Shown here: positions 1 through 6,077 of the stretch, piece by piece
How the letters are laid out: each line of letters starts with the position of its first letter
Numbering within the stretch: the stretch's first letter is position 1
NCBI GenBank assembly: GCA_022709775.1
Contig: JAKLIE010000025.1
Location: forward strand, 1-10,366
Source: Pseudomonadota bacterium
GTDB lineage: Bacteria > Pseudomonadota > Gammaproteobacteria > Burkholderiales > Casimicrobiaceae
Direction: 5' to 3'
Length of the DNA: 10,366 nucleotides
Notes under the pieces: model-generated
The model's database searches: none
What the model was told of the DNA's origin: nothing
What the model saw: the letters and a program-made list of their open reading frames with translations, nothing else
Program-made: the position numbers and the translations under genes

Positions 1-318
1 TGTCGCGAGGATGTCATGGTAAAGCCGCAGCACCTCGGCACCGGTTTCGGTCAGGCGCGCGCCGCCGCCGCCTGGCCCGCCGCGGGTGCTGACCACCAAA
101 GGCTCCTGAAAGGCGGCGTTCATCTCTTCGACCAGCATCCATGCGCGCTTGTAGCTCATCCCCATCGCTCGTGCGGCGGCGCTGATCGAGCGCGCCGCGT
201 CGACCTGGCGCAGGAGGTCGATCTTGCCCGGACCGATCGCGACGTCTGGCGTCAGGTAGACGCGGGGCCGGATCGCGCGCGAACTTGCGGTGCGGCGGGC
301 GGAGGGAGGACGGCTCAT
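1..318 (-). CDS. ModE-like molybdate-responsive transcriptional regulator, N-terminal DNA-binding part (partial)
   Basis: The gene reads leftward out of the window, so only the first 106 codons are present. Residues about 22-60 (IGPGKIDLLRQVDAARSISA followed by AARAMGMSYKRAWMLVEEMN) form the LysR-type winged helix-turn-helix typical of the ModE N-terminal domain. A wing with a Gly-rich segment (RGGPGGGGARLTETGAEVL) follows, as in ModE. In that family the domain binds operators of molybdate-uptake and molybdoenzyme genes, and C-terminal MOP domains bind molybdate. Whether this copy has MOP domains cannot be seen; short single-domain ModE-like proteins also exist. The ATG at 318 is the only convincing start, though its ribosome-binding site is weak. 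It is divergent from aceB, with 150 bp between the two starts. The domain assignment is firm; molybdate binding is inferred. Confidence 0.82.
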   Translation of the reverse strand, partial: MSRPPSARRTASSRAIRPRVYLTPDVAIGPGKIDLLRQVDAARSISAAARAMGMSYKRAWMLVEEMNAAFQEPLVVSTRGGPGGGGARLTETGAEVLRLYHDILAT

Positions 319-341
319 GGCCCGCCGATCTTACCGCCGGG

Positions 342-355
342 CGCGACCGGTCGCG
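342..355. promoter_or_regulatory. 14-bp perfect palindrome between modE-like gene and aceB
   Basis: The sequence CGCGACCGGTCGCG equals its own reverse complement. It lies between the two divergent starts and overlaps the position where an aceB -35 element would be expected (about 347-352). It could be a protein-binding site, but in DNA this GC-rich a palindrome of this size can arise by chance, so a role is only suggested by its position. Confidence 0.2.
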
Positions 356-369
356 GGAAGCGGCTTTGG

Positions 370-375
370 TAGAAT
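370..375 (+). promoter_or_regulatory. Candidate -10 element of the aceB promoter
   Basis: TAGAAT matches the sigma-70 -10 consensus at five of six positions and is one of few A/T-rich words in the divergent region. A start site near 382 would give a leader of about 87 nt before the aceB ATG. No good -35 hexamer is visible 16-18 bp upstream, so the promoter is either activator-dependent or weak. It would fire just ahead of the inverted repeat at 383-405. Confidence 0.4.
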
Positions 376-382
376 AGAGGGC

Positions 383-405
383 TTTGTGAAAAAGACTTTC
401 ACAAA
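383..405. promoter_or_regulatory. Candidate operator: perfect 9-bp inverted repeat upstream of aceB
   Basis: TTTGTGAAA (383-391) and TTTCACAAA (397-405) are exact reverse complements separated by 5 bp. The element is A/T-rich in a strongly GC-rich region. It starts one base after the predicted transcription start, the usual position for a repressor operator. The arms resemble a CRP half-site, but the TGTGA/TCACA cores are 9 bp apart rather than the 6 of CRP, so a different dimeric regulator of glyoxylate or acetate metabolism is more likely. As RNA it could also form a 9-bp stem. The cognate protein cannot be named from the sequence. Confidence 0.5.
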
Positions 406-468
406 CGTTGCCGGTCGGGGGAGCGCCGCCCGGCCCACTCTCCCCGAATCCTTCGACACGAGACGCCC

Positions 469-2070
469 ATGAGCACGCCCTCCTACGGTCCCGGCATCGA
501 GATCTCCGGACGCATCACCCCCGAATACGCACGGATCCTGACCCCGGAGGCGGTCGCGTTCGCCGCGAAACTGCAGCGCGCGTTCGGACCGCGCCGTGCC
601 GAGCTGCTCGCGATGCGTGCGAAGCGCCAGACCGAGTTCGACGCCGGCAAGCTCCCGGACTTCCTCGCCGAGACGCGCTCGGTGCGCGAAGGGAGCTGGA
701 CCTGCGCGCCGGTGCCCGCCGACATCGCCGACCGCCGCGTCGAGATCACCGGCCCGGTCGATCGGAAGATGATCGTGAACGCGCTCAACTCGGGCGCGAG
801 CGTCTTCATGGCGGACTTCGAGGACGCGAACACGCCGCGCTGGGACAACAACATCCAGGGGCACATCAACCTCGCCGACGCGGTCCGCCGCCGGATCGAG
901 TTCACGTCGCCGGAAGGGAAGGTCTACAGGCTGGGCGAGAAGCTCGCCGTGCTGTTCGTGCGCCCGCGCGGATGGCACCTGCCCGAGAAGCACGTGAAGG
1001 TCGACGGCCAGCCGATTTCCGGCGGCATCTTCGATTTCGCGCTCTACGTCTTCCACAACGCGAAGGAGCTGGTCGCGCGCGGCTCGGGTCCGTACTTCTA
1101 CCTGCCGAAGCTCGAGGGCCACCTCGAGGCGCGGCTGTGGAACGACATCTTCGTGATGGCGCAGGACACGCTCGGGATCCCGCGCGGCACGATCAAGGCG
1201 ACGGTGCTGATCGAGACGATCGTCGCCGCGTTCGAGATGGACGAGATCCTCCACGAGCTGCGCGAGCACTCGGCCGGCCTCAACGCCGGCCGCTGGGACT
1301 ACATCTTCTCCTGCATCAAGAAGCTGCGCAGCAACCGCGACTTCTGCCTGGCCGACCGCGCGCTCGTCACGATGACGACGCATTTCATGAAGAGCTACGC
1401 GGAGCTGCTGATCAAGACCTGCCACCGCCGCAACATCCACGCGATGGGCGGGATGGCCGCGCAGATCCCGGTCAAGAACGACGAGAAGGCCAACGCCGAG
1501 GCGTTCGCGAAGGTGAAGGCCGACAAGGAACGCGAGGCGACCTACGGCCACGACGGCACGTGGGTCGCGCATCCGGGCCTCGTGCCGGTGGCGAAGGAAG
1601 CGTTCGACCGGCTGATGCCGGCGCCGAACCAGATCGCGACGAAGAAGCGCGAGGACGTGAAGTCCGGCGCCGCCGACCTCCTCAAGTTCGAGCCCGAGCA
1701 GCCGATCACCGAGAAGGGGCTGCGCCTCAACATCAACGTCGCGATCCAGTACATCGGCGCGTGGCTCGCGGGCCAGGGTGCGGTGCCGATCTTCAACCTG
1801 ATGGAGGACGCGGCGACCGCCGAGATCTCGCGCTCGCAGGTCTGGCAGTGGATCCGCTCGCCCAAGGGCCGGCTCGACGACGGCCGCAAGGTCACGAAGG
1901 AGATGGTCGCGAAGATGATCCCCGAGGAGATGGCGAAGATCCGCGACCACCTCGGCGCGGCGTTCGCGCTCGTCAAGTACGACGACGCGGCGGCGATCTT
2001 CGCCGACCTCGTCAACAACGACACGTTCGTCGAGTTCCTGACGCTGCCGGCGTACGAGCGGATCGACTGA
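469..2070 (+). CDS. aceB: Malate synthase A
   Basis: This cytoplasmic enzyme condenses glyoxylate with acetyl-CoA to malate, the second committed step of the glyoxylate bypass, letting cells grow on acetate, fatty acids or other C2 units. The protein has 533 residues, the normal length for the A isoform. Visible landmarks are the N-terminal FMADFEDANTPRWDN block (113-127), the glyoxylate-binding arginine in VRPRGWHLPEKH (164-175), ATVLIETIVAAFEMDEIL with the metal-site acidic residues E249 and D257 (244-261), the family signature AGLNAGRWDYIFS (269-281), and MEDAATAEISRSQVWQW (445-461), which carries the catalytic-base aspartate D447. The ATG at 469 has only a weak GAGA ribosome-binding site but gives the family N-terminus. 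Isocitrate lyase is not in the window. A -10 box and a palindromic operator upstream suggest repression-type control. The gene is convergent with the sulfur operon. Confidence 0.97.
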   Translation: MSTPSYGPGIEISGRITPEYARILTPEAVAFAAKLQRAFGPRRAELLAMRAKRQTEFDAGKLPDFLAETRSVREGSWTCAPVPADIADRRVEITGPVDRKMIVNALNSGASVFMADFEDANTPRWDNNIQGHINLADAVRRRIEFTSPEGKVYRLGEKLAVLFVRPRGWHLPEKHVKVDGQPISGGIFDFALYVFHNAKELVARGSGPYFYLPKLEGHLEARLWNDIFVMAQDTLGIPRGTIKATVLIETIVAAFEMDEILHELREHSAGLNAGRWDYIFSCIKKLRSNRDFCLADRALVTMTTHFMKSYAELLIKTCHRRNIHAMGGMAAQIPVKNDEKANAEAFAKVKADKEREATYGHDGTWVAHPGLVPVAKEAFDRLMPAPNQIATKKREDVKSGAADLLKFEPEQPITEKGLRLNINVAIQYIGAWLAGQGAVPIFNLMEDAATAEISRSQVWQWIRSPKGRLDDGRKVTKEMVAKMIPEEMAKIRDHLGAAFALVKYDDAAAIFADLVNNDTFVEFLTLPAYERID

Positions 2071-2185
2071 AGCGCGGCTGAAACCCCGGCAGGCGGGCGC
2101 GCCAGCGCGGCAACGGCGCTGTCGCGGATCGGGCCGCACGATCCCGTGTGCCCGGGCGTCGGGGGCGCGCCTACGACGTGTTGCT
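2071..2185. other. Convergent intergenic region (aceB / sulfur operon) with weak stem-loops
   Basis: This spacer separates the 3' ends of aceB and of the cytochrome gene. It holds a 6-bp stem CAGCGC/GCGCTG with a 7-nt loop (2103-2121) and an imperfect stem from about 2130 to 2154 with one internal mismatch/bulge. Neither is followed by a run of T on either strand, so a classical intrinsic terminator cannot be claimed. Transcription probably ends Rho-dependently or by these GC-rich stems. No gene is visible. Confidence 0.3.
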
Positions 2186-2812
2186 TCACCGTCGGCGCGC
2201 GCCGTCCGGCTTGCCCTGCTCGTAGTAGGCCAGCAGCGACGCAAGCTCGAGGTCGCTGAACGGATTGCGATAGGCGGTGCTGCGGTCGCCGCGCACCCCG
2301 AGCAGGAGCCGGGCCGCGAGCTCGTCGCGCGGCATTCGCTTCGCCTCCTCGAACAGGTCCAGCGCCGGCAGCCGCGTGTCGACGACCGGCGCATCGTGGC
2401 AACCTGCGCATGCCTGGCGGTGAATGGCCTCGCCGACGCGCAGCCGGCCAGGTGTCGCCTGCGCGGGCAGCAGCGCGCGCGCATCGAACGGGTGGGCGTT
2501 CTTGAGCGCGCGCAGCCCCGCGCCGAGCGAATGCCAGTCGCGCCGCGCGTGCGCATCGCGCAAGGCAGGCACCGGTCCGGCATCGGAGGCGGCGCGCCGC
2601 ATCAGCAACGGCAGCGAGGAAAGTGCCCCCGCGAGCCGGTCGCGCAGGCCTTCGAGCCGCAGCGGCGGCTCGGTCGCGACCTCCAGCCGGCGCAGGTCGC
2701 CGGCCATGACCGTCAGCTCGGCGGCGAGGCGCCGCCGATGCTCGTCCTCCGCCGCGGCGCCGGCGGCGTGTGCCGCCAGGACCGCGAACGCGAGGACGAG
2801 TCCCGCCCGCAC
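2186..2812 (-). CDS. Exported mono-haem c-type cytochrome, last gene of the sulfur operon
   Basis: The 208-residue protein starts with a hydrophobic signal peptide ending in Ala-rich sequence near residue 22, so it acts in the periplasm. A single haem c site, CAGCH (C135, C138, H139), lies in the C-terminal half. The methionine in AKRMPRDEL (M160) is a plausible sixth ligand, followed by YRNPFSDLELASLLAYY, a typical class I cytochrome c ending helix. The roughly 110-residue N-terminal region before the haem domain is helical and charged, and I do not recognise it. The start is GTG at 2812, 4 bp after the TAA of the sulfurtransferase gene; the ribosome-binding site is weak, suggesting coupled translation. 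A role as electron acceptor for periplasmic sulfur chemistry is inferred from context alone; the electron donor is unknown. Confidence 0.85.
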   Translation of the reverse strand: MRAGLVLAFAVLAAHAAGAAAEDEHRRRLAAELTVMAGDLRRLEVATEPPLRLEGLRDRLAGALSSLPLLMRRAASDAGPVPALRDAHARRDWHSLGAGLRALKNAHPFDARALLPAQATPGRLRVGEAIHRQACAGCHDAPVVDTRLPALDLFEEAKRMPRDELAARLLLGVRGDRSTAYRNPFSDLELASLLAYYEQGKPDGARRR

Positions 2813-2816
2813 GGAC

Positions 2817-3755
2817 TTACTGAAGCTTCACCTTCTGTTCGACCGAGCCGCCCTTCAACATCGTCCACTCGGTCATCGAGCCGTCGTACATCTTCGCCTT
2901 CTTGTTGCCCATGATCTCGCTCGACACGAACCAGCCGACGGACGCCCAGTGGCCCGTGTTGCAGAAGCTGATCTGGTCGCCGCTGGTCGGCACGTTGGCG
3001 ACCTTGTAGAGCTGGTCGAGCTGGGACCTGTCGCGGAATTCGCCTCCTCCATTCACCGTGACCCAGGTGTTCGGCAGGTTCTTCGCGCCCTCGATCGTGC
3101 CGCTCTCGGTGGCCTTCGGATGGCGGTTGATGCCGGCGTACTGGTCCTCGGGCCGGTTGTCGACGAGCAGGACGCCGGCAGCCTTCGCCTTCTTGACGTC
3201 GTCCATCGTCACGATCATGTCCTTGCGGACGGCGACCTTGAAGGTCTTCGGCTCGACCTTGGGGGCGCCGGCCTGCAGCGGGTTCTTCTTGTCCTTGGTC
3301 CACGCCGCCATGCCGCCGTTCAGGATCGAGACGTTGTCGTGGCCGAGCACCTTGAACGTCCAGTAGACGCGCGTGCCGACGCCCATGTCGGTCGACGACG
3401 CCCCGGTCGGCACCAGCACGACGTGCGTGTTGTTGTCGATGCCGAGCTTGCCGATCATTTCGCCCAGCGAATCGAGCTTCGCCGGCAGCATGTCGGGCAC
3501 CTTGTCGCCCGCGCGCTCCTCGCGCCAGCCGTCCTTGCCGTAGTTGCTGTTGACGGCCCCGGGAATGTGGCCGCGCAGGAAGTCGGTCGGCGCCTGGAAG
3601 TCGACGTAGACGATGCCGGCCTTGTCGAGGTTCGCCTTGACCCAGTCCACGCTCACCAGCGGATCCGCCGCACCCGCCGGACGGGCGACCGCGAGCAGCG
3701 CGAAAAGGACCGCGCCCATCCATGTACTCCATCGCGTAGCCAACGACGTCTTCAT
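2817..3755 (-). CDS. Periplasmic two-domain sulfurtransferase (thiosulfate / 3-mercaptopyruvate sulfurtransferase family)
   Basis: This 312-residue protein has an N-terminal signal peptide (hydrophobic core about 13-26, cleavage near Ala-Gly-Ala-Ala at 27-30) followed by two rhodanese domains. The first (about 33-155) has the TDFLRGHIPGAVN motif, but its loop LVPTGASS carries no cysteine, as is normal for the structural N-domain. The second (about 180-305) has LLVDNRPEDQYAG, GTIEGAKNLP and the active-site loop SFCNTGHWAS with catalytic Cys265, expected to carry a persulfide. The family moves sulfane sulfur from thiosulfate or mercaptopyruvate to thiol or cyanide acceptors; the CNTGHWAS loop matches neither classic loop closely, so the substrate is uncertain. 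The ATG at 3755 has a good AGGAGA site 7 nt upstream. It is the only rhodanese in the operon with an intact catalytic cysteine. Confidence 0.9.
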   Translation of the reverse strand: MKTSLATRWSTWMGAVLFALLAVARPAGAADPLVSVDWVKANLDKAGIVYVDFQAPTDFLRGHIPGAVNSNYGKDGWREERAGDKVPDMLPAKLDSLGEMIGKLGIDNNTHVVLVPTGASSTDMGVGTRVYWTFKVLGHDNVSILNGGMAAWTKDKKNPLQAGAPKVEPKTFKVAVRKDMIVTMDDVKKAKAAGVLLVDNRPEDQYAGINRHPKATESGTIEGAKNLPNTWVTVNGGGEFRDRSQLDQLYKVANVPTSGDQISFCNTGHWASVGWFVSSEIMGNKKAKMYDGSMTEWTMLKGGSVEQKVKLQ

Positions 3756-3771
3756 CGCATCTCTCCTGGTC

Positions 3772-3957
3772 TCAGGTGGTGATCGTCAGGTCGGAGCCCA
3801 GGATCGCCGCGATCGCACGGTCCCAGTCCTCGTCCTTCAGGTCCCGACGACTCACGTCGATGGAGTCCACGCGGTGCGCGGGCTCCAGTCGCCGCAGCGC
3901 GGCGACCACGGTCTGTGCGTCGGGAAACAGACCGGTATGCAGTTCGAGGATCTTCAA
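3772..3957 (-). CDS. Small 61-aa protein of unknown function, TTG start
   Basis: I do not recognise this protein. It begins MKILELHTG, a beta-strand reminiscent of thioredoxin-like or DsrE-like folds, followed by an amphipathic helix (DAQTVVAALRRLEP), a second strand (HRVDSIDVS), an acidic helix (DEDWDRAIAAIL) and a short strand (SDLTITT). It has no cysteine, signal peptide or membrane segment, so it is probably a cytoplasmic structural or partner subunit rather than a sulfur carrier. Its TTG start overlaps the TGA of the upstream gene as TTGA, which indicates translational coupling. The next gene starts 16 bp after its stop. Its conserved position between DsrE-like genes and a sulfurtransferase suggests a role in the same sulfur relay; this is inference. 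Confidence 0.7.
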   Translation of the reverse strand: MKILELHTGLFPDAQTVVAALRRLEPAHRVDSIDVSRRDLKDEDWDRAIAAILGSDLTITT

Positions 3958-4232
3958 AGGCTCAGCACCGCATCGGCGTTCGCCAGCATCCGGGCCAGAC
4001 CATCGGCGTTCAGCAGCGGCAGTTCGTCCCCCATGGCCGCTACAGTGGTCTGCGGTTCGATGCCGGCCACCCCGAGCAGTTCGGCGGAGGCCGCGTTCGC
4101 GTCGTTCTCCTCCACGGGACGATCCATGAACACCAGGCTCACGGCGTGGCCGCAGATCGTCAGTCCGGCCGCGACGCGCATGGCCTCGGCGTGGTCGCGG
4201 CGTGCGAGCACCAGGAGTCGCTTCTCGCTCAC
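3954..4232 (-). CDS. Small DsrE/DsrF-like cytoplasmic protein (92 aa)
   Basis: The layout is a beta-strand (RLLVLARRD), then a helix followed by GLTICGHAVSLVFMDRPVEEN, then a C-terminal NADAVLSL strand. This is the pattern of DsrE/DsrF/TusC-type proteins: a charged loop, a helix, then a strand with a Gly-His turn before it. The only cysteine is C27, in the helix just before the second strand, not at the usual DsrE active-site place, so sulfur carriage is doubtful. It may be a non-catalytic partner in a heteromer with the neighbouring 95-aa protein, as in DsrEFH and TusBCD. The GTG start at 4232 overlaps the previous stop as GTGA. The family assignment is by pattern and is not secure. Confidence 0.72.
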   Translation of the reverse strand: MSEKRLLVLARRDHAEAMRVAAGLTICGHAVSLVFMDRPVEENDANAASAELLGVAGIEPQTTVAAMGDELPLLNADGLARMLANADAVLSL

Positions 4233-4516
4233 AGGCTCACCACGTGCCGGGCATGGCCCATGAGCGAGCTGTTCACGGTCTGGCTGCCGAGCTCGACTGG
4301 GCAGGCGCTGTCCGCGCAGTGGCGATGCCACGATTCCTCGCACACAACGGCGCGGGCTCCGCGAAGCGCGGCCTGCAGGTCCGGATTCGCGAGCCCGCGA
4401 ACCCCCTCGTGGGTGAAGAACGCGCCGAATACGTGCGCGCCGCGGTGGCACGCCCGAGCGAGCGGCAACAGCAGCTTCGCGCCGTCTTCCGTGGTCACGT
4501 GGAACAGCATGTCCAT
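4229..4516 (-). CDS. DsrE-like sulfur-transfer protein (95 aa)
   Basis: This short cytoplasmic protein has the DsrE-type order: strand (MDMLFHVTTED), helix (AKLLLPLARACHRG), strand with an aromatic Phe-rich core (HVFGAFFTHEGV), then GARAVVCEESW, whose cysteine C59 sits where DsrE proteins carry the persulfide-forming residue. Three further cysteines (C23, C67, C72) and two histidines cluster near it, which could also mean metal binding. DsrE/TusD proteins accept sulfur from TusA or rhodaneses and pass it on. The ATG at 4516 shares one base with the TGA of the upstream rhodanese gene (TGATG) and lies 8 nt after a strong GGAGGAGG site. An in-frame ATG two codons later (4510) is possible. The family call rests on fold pattern and context. 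Confidence 0.75.
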   Translation of the reverse strand: MDMLFHVTTEDGAKLLLPLARACHRGAHVFGAFFTHEGVRGLANPDLQAALRGARAVVCEESWHRHCADSACPVELGSQTVNSSLMGHARHVVSL

Positions 4517-5481
4517 CAGGTCGTCCTCCTCCGCACCGACCACCGGCCGAGGGCGAAGGCGAGAGCCGCGAGGACGAGCGCGACGGCGGCGACAAGGGCC
4601 GACTCCGGACGCACGACGCCGACTTCAGGCGTGGGTTCGTCCGCGGCGGCGTGCGTCGTGCGCTCGGGAAATCCCACGGCGTCCGCCGGCAGCGTTCCAT
4701 CGGCCGCCCACGCCGCCCAGCCTTCGGCGTAGAGCCGCGCCGGCACGGCATGGCCGGCGACGAGCAGCGTGAGATAGGCCAGGCCCTCGAACGGGTCGTG
4801 CGCGTAGGCGACCGGACGCTCGCGCGCGGGCTCGGGCAGCGCGGGTCGGGCCGCCGCGGGATCGAGCGCCGCCCGCAGATGAAGCGCGGGCAGGTTGACC
4901 GCGCCGGGCAGGTGACCGGCGCGCGACGAGCGCGCAGTCTCGCCCCAGTATTCGGCGTCGGCGCGTCCGTCGAGCAGCATCGGCAGCGGGCGCATCGCGA
5001 CGAGCTCGTCGTGCAGCACCAGCATCCCGTCGCGCATCGGTGCCTCGTACACCTTTTCACGGATCGTGCCGCGCTCGCGCCCGGTGCCGGCGACCGCGCC
5101 GCCCTCGAGCACGCGCCCGACGGGCTCGGTGAGCACGCGCACGCCGCGCTGTCCGGCGACGTGAAGCAGGCCCGCGACGAAGTCGCGTGCGACGACGTCC
5201 TGCCCGACCACCAGCACCTGCTCGTCGCCGGAAAGACCGGCGGCGCCCAGGAGCCACAGCAGATTGCGCGCATCCGGCAGTCGGCGGTTCGGGCCCAGGA
5301 AGTCGGCCGATGGCAGGCAGCGGGCACCTGCGAGCGTCTTCACGCGGCAATCGTCGAGGGGGCGCGAATCGACGATCACGACTCCGTCGCCGGTGGCCGC
5401 ATTACGCACGTACGCGAACTCGTCCGCCGCACCGGCCGTCGTGGCGATGAGCAGCGCGGCGAGGACGGCGATGCGGATCAT
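4516..5481 (-). CDS. Tail-anchored exported double rhodanese-like protein lacking catalytic cysteines
   Basis: The 321-residue protein has a signal peptide (about 1-18, AATTAG-type ending before ADEF), two rhodanese-like domains, and a C-terminal membrane helix (about 295-312) followed by WSVRRRTT, so it is probably fixed to the inner membrane and faces the periplasm. Domain 1 shows GVVIVDSRPLDDCRVKTLAG (33-52) and domain 2 shows MLLDGRADAEYWGE and SRAGHLPGAVNLP (168-198). At both positions where the active-site loop should begin with cysteine, the sequence instead reads VVGQDVVARD and AYAHDPFEGL, so neither domain should form a persulfide. It may be a docking or binding protein for sulfur compounds or for the active sulfurtransferase. 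The ATG at 5481 gives a clean signal peptide; it starts 4 bp after the preceding stop. Confidence 0.85.
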   Translation of the reverse strand: MIRIAVLAALLIATTAGAADEFAYVRNAATGDGVVIVDSRPLDDCRVKTLAGARCLPSADFLGPNRRLPDARNLLWLLGAAGLSGDEQVLVVGQDVVARDFVAGLLHVAGQRGVRVLTEPVGRVLEGGAVAGTGRERGTIREKVYEAPMRDGMLVLHDELVAMRPLPMLLDGRADAEYWGETARSSRAGHLPGAVNLPALHLRAALDPAAARPALPEPARERPVAYAHDPFEGLAYLTLLVAGHAVPARLYAEGWAAWAADGTLPADAVGFPERTTHAAADEPTPEVGVVRPESALVAAVALVLAALAFALGRWSVRRRTT

Positions 5482-5485
5482 GGGA

Positions 5486-5764
5486 TCAGCAACCGCCGAA
5501 TCGCCTGGCGGCAGGGACGGCGTCGCCACCCGCGGCGTTGGCCTTCGCCGGCGGATTCTCGATGTAGTAGCCGATGAGGTCGATGACCGACACCTTGCCG
5601 AATCCGCCGCCGAGGTCGACGTCCGGCAGCGCTTCGGCGGGAGCCGGCCGCATCGCCGCGTCGACGGCGTCGCGTGGCAGCGCAGCCAGCCGGAAGCCGA
5701 CGGCGCACACCGCCACGGCGACGATCAGCGCGGCCGTGCAGAAGACGAGGCTCTCGCGATTCAC
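5486..5764 (-). CDS. Small membrane-anchored protein of unknown function ending in Gly-Gly-Cys (92 aa)
   Basis: An N-terminal hydrophobic helix (about 6-28) is either a membrane anchor or an uncleaved signal. The rest should lie in the periplasm and contains a striking segment, DVDLGGGFGKVSVIDLIGYY (48-67), followed by IENPPA, that looks like the conserved core. The protein ends ARRFGGC, with a C-terminal cysteine exposed at the chain end. I do not recognise a characterised family. The start is GTG at 5764, with AGGA 6 nt upstream, 8 bp after the stop of the 30-aa gene; the next gene begins 4 bp downstream. Its place among sulfur-handling genes and the terminal cysteine make a sulfur-carrying or partner role conceivable, without direct evidence. 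Confidence 0.8.
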   Translation of the reverse strand: MNRESLVFCTAALIVAVAVCAVGFRLAALPRDAVDAAMRPAPAEALPDVDLGGGFGKVSVIDLIGYYIENPPAKANAAGGDAVPAARRFGGC

Positions 5765-5772
5765 GGGAGGTC

Positions 5773-5865
5773 CTAGAGCGAGTCGCTGAAGAACGCGAGC
5801 GCCATCATGCCGAACGCCACGCAGAAGAGGGCGAGATGCACGATCGTCTGGAGATCCAGGCTCAT
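5773..5865 (-). CDS. 30-aa single-span membrane microprotein
   Basis: This tiny gene encodes a short polar start (MSLDLQT), one hydrophobic helix (IVHLALFCVAFGMMALAFF) and an acidic end (SDSL). It is supported by an unusually strong ribosome-binding site (GGGAGGGGG shortly before the ATG at 5865), by an ATGA overlap with the stop of the upstream gene, and by filling exactly the space between its neighbours in an otherwise gapless operon. Such microproteins often stabilise or regulate membrane complexes; here the partner could be the transporter or the anchored proteins encoded nearby. No homology can be judged at this length. It is likely to be missed by automated gene callers. Confidence 0.72.
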   Translation of the reverse strand: MSLDLQTIVHLALFCVAFGMMALAFFSDSL

Positions 5866-6074
5866 CTTCCCCCTCCCTTGAAATGCCGGACCAGCCGGTC
5901 GAGCGGAATCGCTTCGCCCGTCGCGGGATTCGTCACCGGCGGCGAGAGCAGCGGCACGCCCTCGCGCGTGACTCGAAGGCCTTCCGGCGGCTTCACGTAG
6001 ACGAATGCGAGGCCGGCGACGACGGCGATCGCGGACGCGGCCACGAAGAGGCGCATGAGCAGGCGGGCGAGCAC
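5862..6074 (-). CDS. Small single-span membrane protein of unknown function (70 aa)
   Basis: After a short basic start (LARLLMRLF) there is one membrane helix (about 8-27), then a roughly 43-residue tail beginning VKPPEGLRVTREGVPLLSPP and continuing to a LVRHFKGGGR end. The positive-inside rule puts the tail in the periplasm. The sequence NPATGEAIPLDRLVRHFK resembles a short docking segment, and no enzyme motif is present. The start is GTG at 6074, 3 bp after the TusA-like stop and 7 nt after a strong AGGAAGGA site; an in-frame ATG at 6056 is a weaker alternative. Its stop overlaps the start of the 30-aa gene (ATGA). Its role is unknown; context suggests it belongs to a membrane complex with the YeeE-type transporter. 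Confidence 0.8.
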   Translation of the reverse strand: MLARLLMRLFVAASAIAVVAGLAFVYVKPPEGLRVTREGVPLLSPPVTNPATGEAIPLDRLVRHFKGGGR

Positions 6075-6077
6075 GCT

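Noticed and set aside
383..405. CRP/FNR-type binding site reading of the aceB inverted repeat
   Set aside because: TGTGA and TCACA cores are separated by 9 bp rather than the 6 needed for CRP, and FNR needs a different core.
331..2583. A 750-codon open frame on the minus strand antisense to aceB
   Set aside because: It mirrors the aceB reading frame in very GC-rich DNA, has Arg/Asp/Val-rich low-complexity translation and no recognisable domain, while aceB is unmistakable on the other strand.
2424..3782. Long plus-strand open frame opposite the cytochrome and sulfurtransferase genes
   Set aside because: Arg/His/Val/Asp-rich shadow translation without motifs; the opposite strand encodes clear haem and rhodanese motifs.
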